DNA from: Taenia hydatigena | Taxonomy: Eukaryota; Platyhelminthes; Cestoda; Cyclophyllidea; Taeniidae | Assembly (NCBI GenBank): GCA_036345935.2 | Contig: JADWOT020000001.1 | Span: 32,309,971 to 32,373,970, forward strand | Reading direction: 5' to 3' | DNA length: 64,000 bases | Part shown: positions 44,369 to 55,379 of the stretch, one piece after another | Position numbering within the stretch: the stretch's first letter is position 1 | How the letters are laid out: each line of letters starts with the position of its first letter | Translations under genes and position numbers: made by a program | The notes under the pieces: generated by a model | The model's input: the letters and a program-made list of their open reading frames with translations, nothing else | Databases searched by the model: none | Told to the model about the DNA's origin: nothing

Positions 44369-45138
44369 CTTACATCTACAAAGCGAAAAATGCACGTGAG
44401 GGGGCCTTGCGGCTGAAAAGTAACCGTCAGCAGTCACATTGAGTGGCCTTTGCGTCTACTCTAACAAGTATGCGTATAAGGGAAGCAAACGGACAGTCAA
44501 AGCACCTCACAACATCTAAGCAACTAAAAATAATCGGAAGGTGCTCAATGCTTACCGGGCTCCCAACTTTTGGCAGCGGATAAAGGCGCATTAATCCAGA
44601 AAAATTATCCCCAAAAACGCGCCCCACTTACGCAAGTCGCGCACAACTCCGGTTAATCAGTTCAAAGTTTGTCCGGTAAAACAAACAAATGTTAAATTTT
44701 ATGTATTTTCGGTGAGACCATAATCAGAACAAATACTAACAGTTTTGACTTTTGCGTATGATTTTGGTAGCAAACACACCAATGACACTTTACAAGGTGG
44801 GCAAAATGAAAAAGTCGTTTATATTTGTATATTAGTAACATAAATGCATAATAGTGACATCGTAAAGTTCATCAGCAAATCCTAAAAATTGTTTAATTCA
44901 CAGTGAGCAATGTCATTTTGTCAACTAGTTGTACACTTCAATTTACTTTAAGCATGTGTTTTGTGGCAAAGTTCATATTCAAAACGAATAGACGCGTTGC
45001 TCAATTGGAGCAATGGACTGACCTTACCTACATTGACTTGCAGGTGTCGTTCACCTTCACAAAAGATGAACACTTGTACAAAATCCCACCTAACATCTTG
45101 TTGGTTGGTGGGGTGTAAGCTACGTTTTCAGATGGCAG
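44369..45138 (-). repeat. Right inverted arm of element F
   Basis: This begins directly after the right-hand region of the core (around tacatctacaaagcg) and ends near gatggca at 45,138. It encodes, on the plus strand, the same CFVAKFIFKTNRRVAQ and LEQWTDLTYIDLQ frame as the other arms. Beyond its end the sequence no longer matches the left flank, which marks the element boundary. Confidence 0.65.
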
Positions 45139-45266
45139 CAAACGTGAAGTTGGCGTTTGGCGATGAGGAGTGACCGTCTTCCCACTCTCCCAAGGCTTGG
45201 CCGATGTGTTGGTGGCGCTAAAAAGGCGTCATCTATTTTAATCAAGCATGTACAAATACATTGCAG

Positions 45267-45352
45267 TTACAGGTCACTCAACCTGAAACGAAAACAGCAA
45301 TGACAACAGCAACAGCAACAACAACAGCATCAACGGCGACAACAAGAAGAAA
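45267..45352 (+). CDS. Candidate Thr/Ala-rich exon
   Basis: ACATTGCAG precedes this and a strong donor (AAA|GTGAGT) follows. The frame reads LQVTQPETKTAMTTATAT, TTASTATTRRK, driven by an ACA/GCA-rich simple repeat. Thr/Ala-rich short exons occur in mucin-like proteins, but simple repeats often produce such frames by chance. No partner exon was found. Confidence 0.15.
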
Positions 45353-45504
45353 GTGAGTGCAGCACGCGTCGGATGTTGTTGCGAAGGCGTCCTCTCCACT
45401 GCAAAGGCAAAAGGCGCATTGAGGGAGGAAAAGGTTGGGTGGGTGAAGGGGGAGAAGAAGGGAGAGAGCGGAGAGTGTAAAGGAATCGCAGTCGCGTGTT
45501 TTTT

Positions 45505-45660
45505 TTACTGCAAAACACTTCTTTGGATTGAGCACGATTGCTTTGGCTGTTCTCAAGGAGTTTGTCATTTCAGTAAGAATGAGTTTTGATGAGTGAGGTC
45601 CAATTTGATGAAAGGACTTTAAATTTTTGTAAAGTGAAGTGTACGCATCGAAGTAGGACG
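45505..45660 (+). repeat. Stray direct fragment of the E/F core
   Basis: This matches 31,916-32,045 and 40,838-40,975 in direct orientation (actgcaaaacacttctttgg, gattgctttggctgtt, gatgagttttgatga, cgttaag-like end). It lies 370 bp beyond the right arm of F. It shows that further family copies or rearrangements existed here. Confidence 0.55.
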
Positions 45661-45778
45661 GTAATTTTTACTGGATGCTTGTAAGGACAAAGCTCATCGA
45701 GTCTCAAAACTTATCGAGGCAGCATTCGCAAGGGAGTGTAAAGGTGAGGAGTCCGTTTTTCTTTACTTGGTCCTCATT

Positions 45779-46134
45779 CACTCAAAACGAGTAGATTGGA
45801 CGCAGGTGGGTATCAGTATCCAGAACCGGTGCTGTTGCTCCACCGCCACTGTTAATGCGATTGGTGCTGTTGCAACACTGCTGAATTCTACGGCCAGACT
45901 GACCGCAGCATCATTAGTGGAGACGGATGTGTAGCCACTTCGTCAGGTCGACACGTTTGCATTATATACGCTTTAGCTAATTAGTCCACAAAGTTAGACG
46001 AGATGCGTTCGACGAAGGCGTCTCGAGCTACCAAGTCGTCGTCATCTTCCTTTAAGAAAGTAAAGTACTCACTGAACTAGCATCATATCACCGGTGAAGA
46101 ATATTCTTTGTCTGCTCTCACTTCAGGCTATTTA
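45779..46134 (-). mobile_element. Family T element, full length, copy 5
   Basis: The left end is tcaaaacgagtagattgg, and the right end is tgtctgctctcacttcagg, its inverted counterpart. On the minus strand it carries the gtcgaacgcatctcg core, the TATA-like gcgtatataatg and a 3' half close to the 22.5 kb copy. It is about 356 bp long and non-coding. Confidence 0.55.
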
Positions 46135-46139
46135 GAAGA

Positions 46140-46640
46140 ATGAAACCTCTGCAGAAAATGGGAGCAAGAGGATGCATGAATGCAATCACAGAAATCAACA
46201 AATCTATTGAAATTATGTTGCAGACTCAGCACCAAAGCTTCTTTGGTACAATGATGAGCGAGGATCAAGTGTCCTTATTTGTCCCTCCTTTACCAACCTT
46301 CAGCTTCCAACCATTTTGTATGATCGCATGATTCAAAAAGTGATTTCGCTACATCTTGCGCTTCAACCGCTTCTTCTGCACCTGTGTAGTAATGAGTAGG
46401 CGAAGGGACTAAAATCACTGAAGGTATGAGGGACAGACAATGAGTGAATAAGGCTTCTTAGCCTAATCTTTTCATTGCATCCAAACGAATGCCAAGGTGG
46501 GAGCGGCAACTGCTTAATCCATTGTACACTTTTGCGAATACGTTAGTAAACTGCGGCCATTGCATCCAGTAGATGCACACAAAGGAACAGCTTCGCTCTG
46601 TCTGTAGGCCGTCCATATAATCCATCTACTCGCGTCCGAC
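46140..46640 (+). repeat. Family A fragment
   Basis: From gtatgatcgcatgattca (46,319) onward this matches A at 27,745-28,025: gtagtaatgagtaggcg, gaataaggcttct, catccaaacgaatgcc, ccattgtacac, cgttctgtctg-like. A plus frame (46,140-46,331) has no counterpart in A. Confidence 0.5.
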
Positions 46641-46649
46641 ACGCTCCAG

Positions 46650-47180
46650 TGATTGGATGCTGTCACGCACGCAATTCATTTCCAGATCCTCGTCTTCTCG
46701 TCGCAAGTTTCATCGTTCGGTAGTTGGATGATGACGCTGTCGGAGGATGAAGTAGTCTGCGCAACCTTCTTCTGCACGAGCCTAGTCTTTGCACTGGTGA
46801 ACTGCTGTCGTAATGCAGTCAACCTGGTGACATGGTGACAGCAGAAGTGTTCCTATCAATTTAAATTTTCTCTTTCCTTTTTCACTGCCTAATTGCTAGT
46901 GGTCCTTACTTTCTGTCCTCTTTCACTCTAGCATTGTGGTATGTTTCAACTAAAGTTTTAGCCACATCAAGTGCTAGCTTCATTAACTATTTTAAGGAAA
47001 GCATCGACTAAAAGGGGATGGGATAAGCAATGGTGCTTCGGGGGTGGGTAGGTGAGTAGATGTGAGGGACGCGAGGGTCACCAATAGGAAGCGGTCGAGA
47101 TTAATAGAATAAATAGAAGGAAAGAGTAATTGATGCGCATAATCCACTGGAATTACCAATATGCACAACAGTTATCTCCT
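46650..47180 (+). repeat. Repeat S with hydrophobic-exon relic, copy 2
   Basis: This is collinear with 23,250-23,830. The frame reads HAIHFQILVF, SSQVSSFGSWMMTLSEDE, VVCATFFCTSLVFALVNC and ends TW-stop. The upstream HAIHFQILVF parallels RAFQIAVF of the 29.5 kb copy, which extends the protein-level similarity beyond the helix. The non-coding 3' part is also conserved. Confidence 0.45.
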
Positions 47181-47184
47181 CCAG

Positions 47185-48070
47185 TTCACTTTACTTCCCA
47201 GCATTAAACTGTCGTCTTCCTCTCCAAATGGCTAAATGCTCTCGCATTCGATGACTTTAGAACTTGCATAGAGTCGTCGGGATGACACACGCGACAAGTG
47301 ACCATATGACCACAGGTGGCAAAAGCACAGGCACTGAGAGGTGATCATTTCAGGTAAAAATTATTTCCCAGCAGTCCCTCAACCCACTCGATGGAACTCT
47401 GCATGATTTTATCGTGTCTGCACAAAACATCTCCAATCGTGTTATTTAAAGCAGTCGACCTCTCAGCACTCCGTCTGCCTACATTCGTTCTAGCTCTAGA
47501 CTTATCGGATGTTGATAAGGAAACCGACATTTATCTATCACTAAAAGCTGAGCAGAGAATGCAGCACCGATAGCTCCACCCCAAAAACAGTTGGCTTTTA
47601 CTAAGAAAGACTTGCCTCAGTGGAGATTAAGTGAGTCAAACGGATGCCTCGAGACAAGAAGTGGAGACGGTGCCTCACACTAGGTTCACCTCTCTGCCAA
47701 GCATTCTATGGCCTAAAATAGGCCACAGTTGTGTTGGATATAGAAGTCGAAATGAGGAACTTCATGATCTGGAACTTCGTCACTATTGAGCGGTAAGTTA
47801 ACCACATCTCAAGATCTCAATTAACAGTGGTGTTGTCGACACACTCCATGGAAAAGTGGCAAAGTAACACAATTGCTAGCAGTTTGTCAGGTTGATGATA
47901 GTTGCTTCGCCGATTCGACCAGACAGGCATTCAATAACTTGCGTGACTGAGTGACAGGCTTATGATTACCTACCGAACCCATTGTAGTGCAAAATAATGC
48001 AAGCAATGACATTAAGACACGACGAGGCCGGCTAACAAGGTTTTGATCAAGACAACGCGGAATATTCATA
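47185..48070. other. No gene recognised
   Basis: Overlapping frames near 47,345-47,573 on both strands look protein-like but have no motif or paralogue. The rest is featureless to the ankyrin-like relic. Confidence 0.3.
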
Positions 48071-48074
48071 TCAT

Positions 48075-48345
48075 CGTATCGAGATGTGGTTAGTGAGTGG
48101 ATTGCACCTACTTTGGTCGAAGAGACTTTGGCACTCCTCCATGGGCAGCTAGGCATGCCCTCAATGCAGGCGATGGAGAATGGCAAATATTCAGACTTGT
48201 AGTTAATCTTGGGGCACAATTGGACGTAGCAGCTCATGATGTTAAACAAAGGTGGGAACCACTATTCCTTAAGTTCGCTGGACTTCTTGCACATAGGCAA
48301 TTTCTCTGCAATAAAGTCATGTCATCATTACTGCGACAATAGATG
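48075..48345 (+). pseudogene. Ankyrin-repeat-like exon relic, copy 3, best preserved
   Basis: The plus frame reads FGTPPWAARHALNAGDGEW, QIFRLVVNLGAQLDVAAHD, matching the ankyrin scheme G-TPLHxAA...G...IVxLLLxxGAxxDxxD nearly position by position. It then continues QRWEPLFLKFAGLLAH and ends at 48,342. Both helices and the GA-LD turn are present. Only one repeat is visible and no splice sites are convincing. The two other copies are broken, so this one may also be dead, although its frame is intact. Confidence 0.5.
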
Positions 48346-48564
48346 AGCCAGCCACATGGCACTTCCTACATTAATGAGACAACAATAATGTCGGACAACG
48401 AATACGTCAGTGAGACGTCTTTCTGTGCCTACATTTTATAAAATCAGCTTATCCGACAGATGCACTTGCTTAAGTAAGTAGGTTGTGGCCATTTACTCTC
48501 GAACTTTAGGCAATTTACAGCAATATATCCTAGATTATTCACTAATCATTTACTTAAGGCGGAT

Positions 48565-48760
48565 GCGTGTTCGCCGAACGCTTCTCGCCTAACAGTGAGG
48601 ACTACTTAGCAAGTGTGCCGACGTGCTGAAATGGCTAAACATGCGACCTCATTAGTAGATGGGGCGGTGGTTAATCCTCATCACCCTGCCCCATTTATCC
48701 TGTCACCCACGAAGGAGATTGTTACCCACCTGCATTTATTCCACTGCCTTCAAGGAATCG
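48565..48760 (+). mobile_element. Family T element, partial copy at the head of K2
   Basis: This has gttcgccgaacgcttctcgc, acagtgaggactacttag and gtgccgacgtg, then aatcctcatcaccctgcccc. The TATA-like string present in the other copies has been lost by a short deletion between cttag and caagtgtg. Confidence 0.45.
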
Positions 48761-48764
48761 AAAA

Positions 48765-49540
48765 TCCAATAGAAAAAAATGAACATCGAGCCTACTGGCA
48801 AACCTTCGCGCAGCTGTGCCTCAGACGGTGCGCATCGGTGCTGTATGCATGTGGCCTCCGCAGGGTATGCAACCATGGTGTGCCTCTGTTTTGTACTTAT
48901 TATGACTCAGTCACGGAACAGGCAGTGTCTGCACAGTCTACCTGCTTTGAGTAGGCAGGAGTGCACCACCTACTTTGAAATGTGCGAGAGATTGACATTT
49001 ATCAGCTCCTCCTTGACTCTCACTTCCTTGGAACTAGTAACGGGAATGCAGGTGGGTATCAATCTCCATCGTCTCCATTGCATGCTGCGATTCAGCCAGC
49101 GTAGGGGTTGCGTCTCCACCTCCTCTCATTTGCATCAATCATGCCAACAATGACCATGAATTGTCAGTGGAATCTTCGGCACCATTATTTGACTGCGATC
49201 TGGATGGAAGCATGGCGAATTAAAATAAATAGACACGATAGAAATTGTTAAAGATTTGCCTTTTTTCCGAATTGTGGTTTGACTTAGGCTGCATGAAAAA
49301 GGAAAAGTAAGGCTGATGACTGAGATGGTGAATGAAGTTGACGCAGCTCTTGCTCTCCTCCGAGTAGCTAACATCTACGAGTGTGCACAGGTGAAATCTT
49401 TCCGAGCCGGTGGGCATCGTGAGGATGAGAAGGCGATGAGGTGGGTGAATAGGTGTTGTGTGGGGATGGTTAAGGTGAATGAGGTTCCGTCGCTGCATTC
49501 GAGATGCCTAAACGGCTTTTTGAAGTATCAGTCGTGAGTG
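48765..49540 (+). repeat. Repeat family K, copy 2
   Basis: This is collinear with 14,800-15,690. It includes a T-type end at 49,022-49,055 and the conserved C-terminal-like peptide (VESSAPLFDCDLDGSM at about 49,165-49,215, then stop). A further plus frame (49,316-49,537) is open here but broken in copy 1. A frame at 49,557-49,757 (VLVGVDWDAVGFALPLFYTR) follows without support. Confidence 0.55.
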
Positions 49541-49825
49541 GTATTCCAAGTGAACAGTGTCGGAACTCACCTGTGCAGAGCATTTTGGAGAAATGTGTAT
49601 CTTTCATGAAGGTGGTCGACAAATGGTCAACGTTAGCATCGTGCTTGTCGGTGTCGATTGGGACGCAGTGGGTTTCGCCCTTCCACTTTTCTACACACGT
49701 GCTTTTCGGACAACAAAGGGAGGTGTGGGTGCAACAGCATCCATCCACAATAGATAGTAAGTCACTAATCACCTGAGCGCCTCCGCATCCTTTTAGGTAA
49801 GCAAAGAGCTCCGATTGCATTTATT

Positions 49826-50020
49826 TCCTTAGAACGAGTAGAGTGAGAACAGGTAGCGAGGGCTCTTTATTGGTGACGCAATGAACGGAGCAGAGTGATG
49901 AGGATTATGTTAGCTTAGAGTGCGCTTCGTCCTCGAAGGCAGATAACTACAAATTCATGGCGAGAAACGTGTTCGCCAAACGCTTGTGCAACTAATCACG
50001 GACTTAACTCTCCAGCTCAG
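49826..50020 (+). mobile_element. Family T partial copy
   Basis: This is the 5' half in direct orientation: agaacgagtagagtgag, gcaatgaacggagcagag, tgatgaggattatg, gtcctcgaagg and gtgttcgccaaacgcttg. It stops before the TATA-like part. It is the clearest sequence for the 5' end of the family. Confidence 0.5.
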
Positions 50021-50079
50021 CTTCTCTGAGCGTTAAATTAGCCACATCGCGATTTTTATACTTTAGTTACATAGTGGCA

Positions 50080-50170
50080 TTGTTGACCAGAAAATCGTCT
50101 TGCGTACCACTTTTGCCTATTTGGGCTGGACTGCTGCCATGCAGTCAACCTGGGCTTGGCAGGTTCAACT
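50080..50170 (+). repeat. Weak hydrophobic-exon relic
   Basis: One plus frame gives LAYHFCLFGLDCCHAVNLG, which can be laid over ATFFCTSLVFALVNC-CRNAVNL of the 46.75 kb copy, supported by the shared tgcagtcaacctgg. It is very diverged. Confidence 0.25.
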
Positions 50171-50179
50171 TCATTTTCA

Positions 50180-53100
50180 GCACCAGCGCACACTGACAAG
50201 CACCGTAGTTGAGTAATTGATGAACTAAGTTAGCTTGTTTATGCACATAGCAGCCTTTTAAAGGTGCTTGAAGTTGACTTGGACCACCTGTAAGTGAGAG
50301 GTCGTTGCGAGTACCACTTTGGCTATTTTCTCTTTCTTATTTTCCTACTTATTAAACGCAGACAATATTTTTAAAAGCACTGTCTGCTTTACGAGCAGCG
50401 TTAATGATATAAGTCAACCTCCTTCATTGAATCTAAGACTTCACATGCAAGAAAGTGGTCCACTATTACAACAGCGCTGTTACTCCATCACCCGGTTACC
50501 TTTCCCGTCATCTACTATCATTGGTCACCATCAGTGCGCATTGCCTTTAGTTATTCACCAGACTAATACGTTCGAACGGTTCTGCCAGCAAAATGATGAA
50601 CATTGCATAGCAAAGAGGGAACACGAGTTGGATTTTATCCCAAACAGTGCCATTGTTCTAGTAGCCCTGCCTCGCAACTGGGCGATCATCCGGTGTAATG
50701 GAAGCTATGAACCATGATGACGCGCCCTAATAAAGCCATTTTCTGACGGTCTCGACCAACTTTGGTGTAAGGATGTCCTCCAGACAGGCGGGACCGCACC
50801 CGTGTGTGCATTTTCTGTATGCAATAGCAATAGTTTACTAGCGCATTCACGAGGATGTACAATGGGTTTGGTGCTTGTCTCTCCCTCCTTGAACTTCATT
50901 CTCATGCAGTGAGGAGAGAGAGACCAGGAAGCCTTATTCATTCCCTGACTACCCATCAAGACATCAGCGATTGTAGTCTCTTTGCTTACTCATCACACTT
51001 CCTTTAGACAATCTATTAACATGCAAGCAGTCTCGAATCGCATTCTCTCAAAACAAGCAGAGTGAAAGCAGGCAGGAAGCATTTCTAGTTGTTGGCTTGA
51101 TTAACGAGGAAGATTGATGTGATTTGTGCTACATTGCAGGTAAGCGCTAAAAAGCAGTGCTCAGACCAATTCGCTGTCCGACAACACGATCATCAGGCGA
51201 ATTGGGCTGCTGATCTGCAAGTCAACACACGAAACGCACAAGGTGATGCAATATCTTCACCCAAGGTAGACAGCACCAACAAACTGAAGACCACTGTTGT
51301 GGGGTGACTATGCTGTGCTTAAATTAACGATGACGCCTTCAGTGTGAATTTGAATGGCACCACTTTTGGTGTTGCACTGATTCGTCAGGTGCGAGAAGTA
51401 GTAACTAGTCGATGACGTGGATTTAAGACGCTACTGGACTAATGTTGGCACACATTGCTGGCTGGCTGCTCAACTGGCTAACCTGCAAACTTGTCTATCT
51501 ACTCACACAGAATCGCTGATCGGGGACAAAGCCTGCTTATAACTACTGTGTCCCTATTAACCACCTAGACAGCCTTTTAAATAGGTTGCAACGTGGCCAA
51601 CTCAGACATCGTTCTGTTTCCTACCTTGCTATGATCCCAACAGGGACCAATCGAGTGTTCCCTTAAATTTGTGGATTGGAGAAATCTATTTGAACCCTAT
51701 GAGTGACCTTAGTTGGGATGTTGCTTAGGCAAACGCACACACAGCAAGGGACTCTTAGCAGACGAAAGCTAGATGTTCATTAAAGAAAAGCAAGAGGACG
51801 TTAAAGATACCAGTTTATTCATTTTCTGCGCCACTTGAGTTTTAAGTGACTTAAGTCACTTAGAGTTTCGCTTAGAAGTTACCTTCGAAATCTGCTTTAT
51901 TAGAGTAACAGCCCTTGCCACTGCAGCATGCACTGTGTGTTGGTTGAGTGATTGAATAGCGCAGATCGCTTCTTAGCCTGTGATCTATTCCATTTCGCAG
52001 CCTATTTCATACTGCCAACAGCAAGCGCGACCCATTTGACACGTCAACTGGCACTTGTGTCAACATTACCAACCAACGCAGATAGGCAGGTGCGTGGGTG
52101 ACAGTAAATAGCCCAAACATTTTGGTATTTGAGACTGATTCTACCTCTGATGTGCACTTGCTAAAGCGACTCGCGTTATGTCTGTGACCAAACACTCTTC
52201 TGCAATTATCTTCACACCCCCATATGAAGGCTCCTAAAAGTCGGCCTTTACTTGGACGTGTCTTTCCAATCCCTATTGCTTGTGTCGCCAGCACTACAAT
52301 CTAGAGAAGCACCCAATCCATCACCCAATGATTGAGTCAACTTTCTACACACGTAATCCATATTTGCCAAGATTGCAAAATGTCAGTACTGCTTTCTGAG
52401 TACGCATTTAACAAAATCACGGTTTACACCTGGCTTTTGCTGTGGGTGAATTATTATAGTTTTTTGTAATCACGTCGTGTAGAAAATTAAGAGCGTGAAT
52501 GTTCATCTGAGATATGCTACAGGAGGCGCATTGGTGAGAGTGGTGAAACGCTAGGGTTGCTGCCTTACTTTACAGCAATTCACTCCTCTATACTTTACTT
52601 CATCTTACCCTGCGTCTCTCCGTTATTCTGAACTTCCCTCCACTCATTTGTGCCAGTTTGTGCAGTTTAATAATTATTTTTACCACATCGTGTCCGATTG
52701 CATCGCATTGCATTGCCTTCGGTCGCGCAGCATAGGCTGCATGTATTACTGCATTGGAATGTGAGGTGGTTAGGGTGATGTCGATGGTGTCATCTGAAGA
52801 CACACAGATGCAACCACATTAATTATTTAAGGATTGCAGCTCCTAAGACTATTTATCAGGCATAGTTATAGTCAATCCTGCGTGCGTAAAAATCGACTTC
52901 ATCAATTTCTTTTAAAATGCATTCATTTTGGTCATAAGTTAATTCCCAATTTTCACTTCACTCAATCCTGTAAAGCTTTAATCGTTTCAATGAATGGCTG
53001 ACTGATTGTCGGAAATGCAGCTAAGTTCACGTATCGATGTCATACATAAGGCAGTTGTAGATGCTGAGGATCTTCTACAGGACAGTATTCATGACACAGT

Positions 53101-54367
53101 GAAAATCCGTCAAGACACATTTGTGACACCAGAGCGGTAACTGTTGTACATTCTGCAAGTACAACAATTGCAACAATTTGCTCTTTGCTGCTCATTTAGT
53201 GTTGACCCTGTGCTCTAGTAAACCAATTACTACAATGAACGCATTTGACTACTTGTGTTGGTCCCATTTGATTCAGAGGTGTAGGCTGAGTTCTGGAGCA
53301 CGTATTCTTTCTCCATGCCATTAGATCACTCTGACAGCATCGCTAGTTCCCTGACTGTGAGCCACATGGACAGCAGCGACAAAGAGAAGGACGAGGCTAT
53401 GGAATGAGCCCTTTTACACAAGATTGCGACATGCGCCAACTCGAGAAGTGGATTGTTAAAAGAGAAAACTGACAGTTGAAAAGAAGTTGGCCGACAATGA
53501 GCAGCAATGCTGCTTGAGAAGAAGGAAAACACAAAGGTGTAGACGCAACACCCCTTATTTTATGTGCTTTGCTTGGACGCGCAGGTTCACTTACCAAATT
53601 GCGGAGATCAATTAGAAGCAAAATTCTGTCACTAATTTGGGCAATGTTAACGTCTAGAGGTGCATCTTTGTAGTCGTAAAAAGCGGTACTTTTCCTCTTG
53701 TGCTCAAAATGCGTTTCATCTAAAATGTGACAAGAGCAAGCAGGAAGAAATCGCAATGAGTTACTAAGACTAGCACAGCTGGTAATGAAAGTCGAGGGTA
53801 AGAAATGTAAGCAGTGAACACTTAGTAGACGCCAGCGGTTGCCTCGCGTGGATGCCCGTGGATTTCGATACCACTGGGGGTATGCTGCGCCGATCCGGGT
53901 TAGTACATGTGCAGGTGATGGATGTGCAACGCTCGGAGCCGCTGGCACACTGTAACATTTCGATCATCTGCAATTCTTTTAATCGCCTCTACTACTCTTG
54001 TTCACTCGTTTGCGCTACTTCGTACAGTCGGTTACTTTCCCTCATAATTATATCCCTTTGCATTGTGTTCGATTGTGAAGCATGGCAATACTATAGGGAT
54101 TGACAGCGGCATTGGTGGTGGAGGAAGACGTCGCAGTCAAAGTGGTATCAACGGCTTCATATGAAGATAATTAAGTGCAAACGCAATGAAGTTCAGTGCG
54201 ATGCGGCTGTTTAGTTTGCTGTCACAAATTTCCTGTCAAATGCACGAAGTGTTACAAAGTGAGTTGTAGAGTGGATACACATTGACAGATGCAAACGGAT
54301 AAATATTGTTCATATGCGGCAACAAAATTTTGTGTGCATCCATTTCGACCTAATCTCTTCTAACATT
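50180..54367 (-). repeat. Family A long repeat, copy B
   Basis: This is the inverted counterpart of A from 28,640 down to about 24,240. The longest frame in the window (minus 53,397-53,948, 183 codons) lies here, but it is interrupted in A and C, and it has no recognisable domain. The 95-codon frame at 52,007-52,294 is open. The hairpin with ccaattcgc arms is kept. Confidence 0.65.
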
Positions 54368-54369
54368 TT

Positions 54370-55375
54370 GAGATGAATCCCAGTAAGTAAAACACTGAAC
54401 TGGACAAATCTGCAGCACGTAACGTGGCATCTTCTTGAGTCAAGTGTATAGTTTAAGCTTTAATTCGTCAGTAAAATTGAAACTAAAGGAGGGCGATATT
54501 TTTTCACACTTAGTGGTCTTTCTATTGTTAGTCAGAGGTAAGTTGTTGTGTTGGGCAGATATCTAATGTCAAGAATGAGCATTGAGTTACAAAGCCCATT
54601 TTGACATTGAACTCTGTGAGCAAAGGTGCCCAAGGGCAGTCGGCTCATCATTCCTTTGGCCAAGGATAATTTACAAAGGCCCTGTCTCCGACGATCGGGT
54701 ATATTATGTGTGGCATGATGGCAAGTAAAGGCTATCAGCATTGGCGTAAGCTATCTTAAGGCAAGCCCTAAGGACATTTAATTTAAGCGAAAATGTAACA
54801 GTGTAGCACCCTATATGTGAAGCTCAAAGAAACAGTGTAATTGCTTTGTTGTAACACTTGCTAGTGCACTTGATGACTATAAGCTAACCGCATTCCTCAT
54901 GAGATGATGAACGTCCAAGCGGAAGGTATGAGTAAAATCACTGATAAGGAGCTCAAATGCAAAGATGAAATGCGGTGCTGTAAGACACGACATTAAGCAT
55001 ATGGAATGTATGGAATCATGAAACATCTAATACAGGGAGCGGATGAACTAAAAGGTGCACATGATGAAAATGTGAGAATTAGAACTTTCAACCACGATTA
55101 GGTTCAACTGATCGCATCTTACAGAAGACAACGCATCACGAATGCGGACGAATTTCCTGATGCAGGCGCGTTTGCATGTGTCACTGATGCAGTGATTATA
55201 ACACTTGCGGACGACCTGCCAGCACAAGTCGTGTGGATGATTTATCCCTTCCCTTCCCGGCTAGTACTGCTTCAATGAATGCATTCAGCTAATTGTTTGT
55301 GCTCAGCCATATCTCAATACTCCAAGCAAATTAAAGGCAGAAGTTGGTCTAGTAAACAGTATTTTTTTTTCACGT
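54370..55375. other. No gene recognised
   Basis: This spacer between copies B and D holds only short frames, for example minus 54,532-54,741, with no support. Confidence 0.3.
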
Positions 55376-55379
55376 CATT

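Larger units (their letters stand above)
39598..45138 (+). mobile_element. Family E/F large element, copy F, with long inverted arms
   Basis: The homology with copy E starts at 39,598. The part 39,786-45,138 is flanked by inverted arms of about 770 bp and encloses a 3.8-kb core. Long terminal inverted repeats with no coding core fit a non-autonomous foldback or Mutator-like DNA transposon. The core contains protein-like frames (such as YLEDGDMVGTPRHIDGWW near 42,660-42,720 and a frame to 43,011), but comparison with E shows mostly amino-acid-changing differences, so I do not call a gene. Target-site duplications were not identified because the outer limits differ between E homology and arm homology. 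Confidence 0.6.

Noticed and set aside
53397..53948. Longest open frame in the window (183 codons, minus strand)
   Set aside because: It lies in family A copy B. The equivalent stretches in A and C are interrupted, no domain is recognisable, and frames of this length are expected by chance in 64 kb read in six frames.
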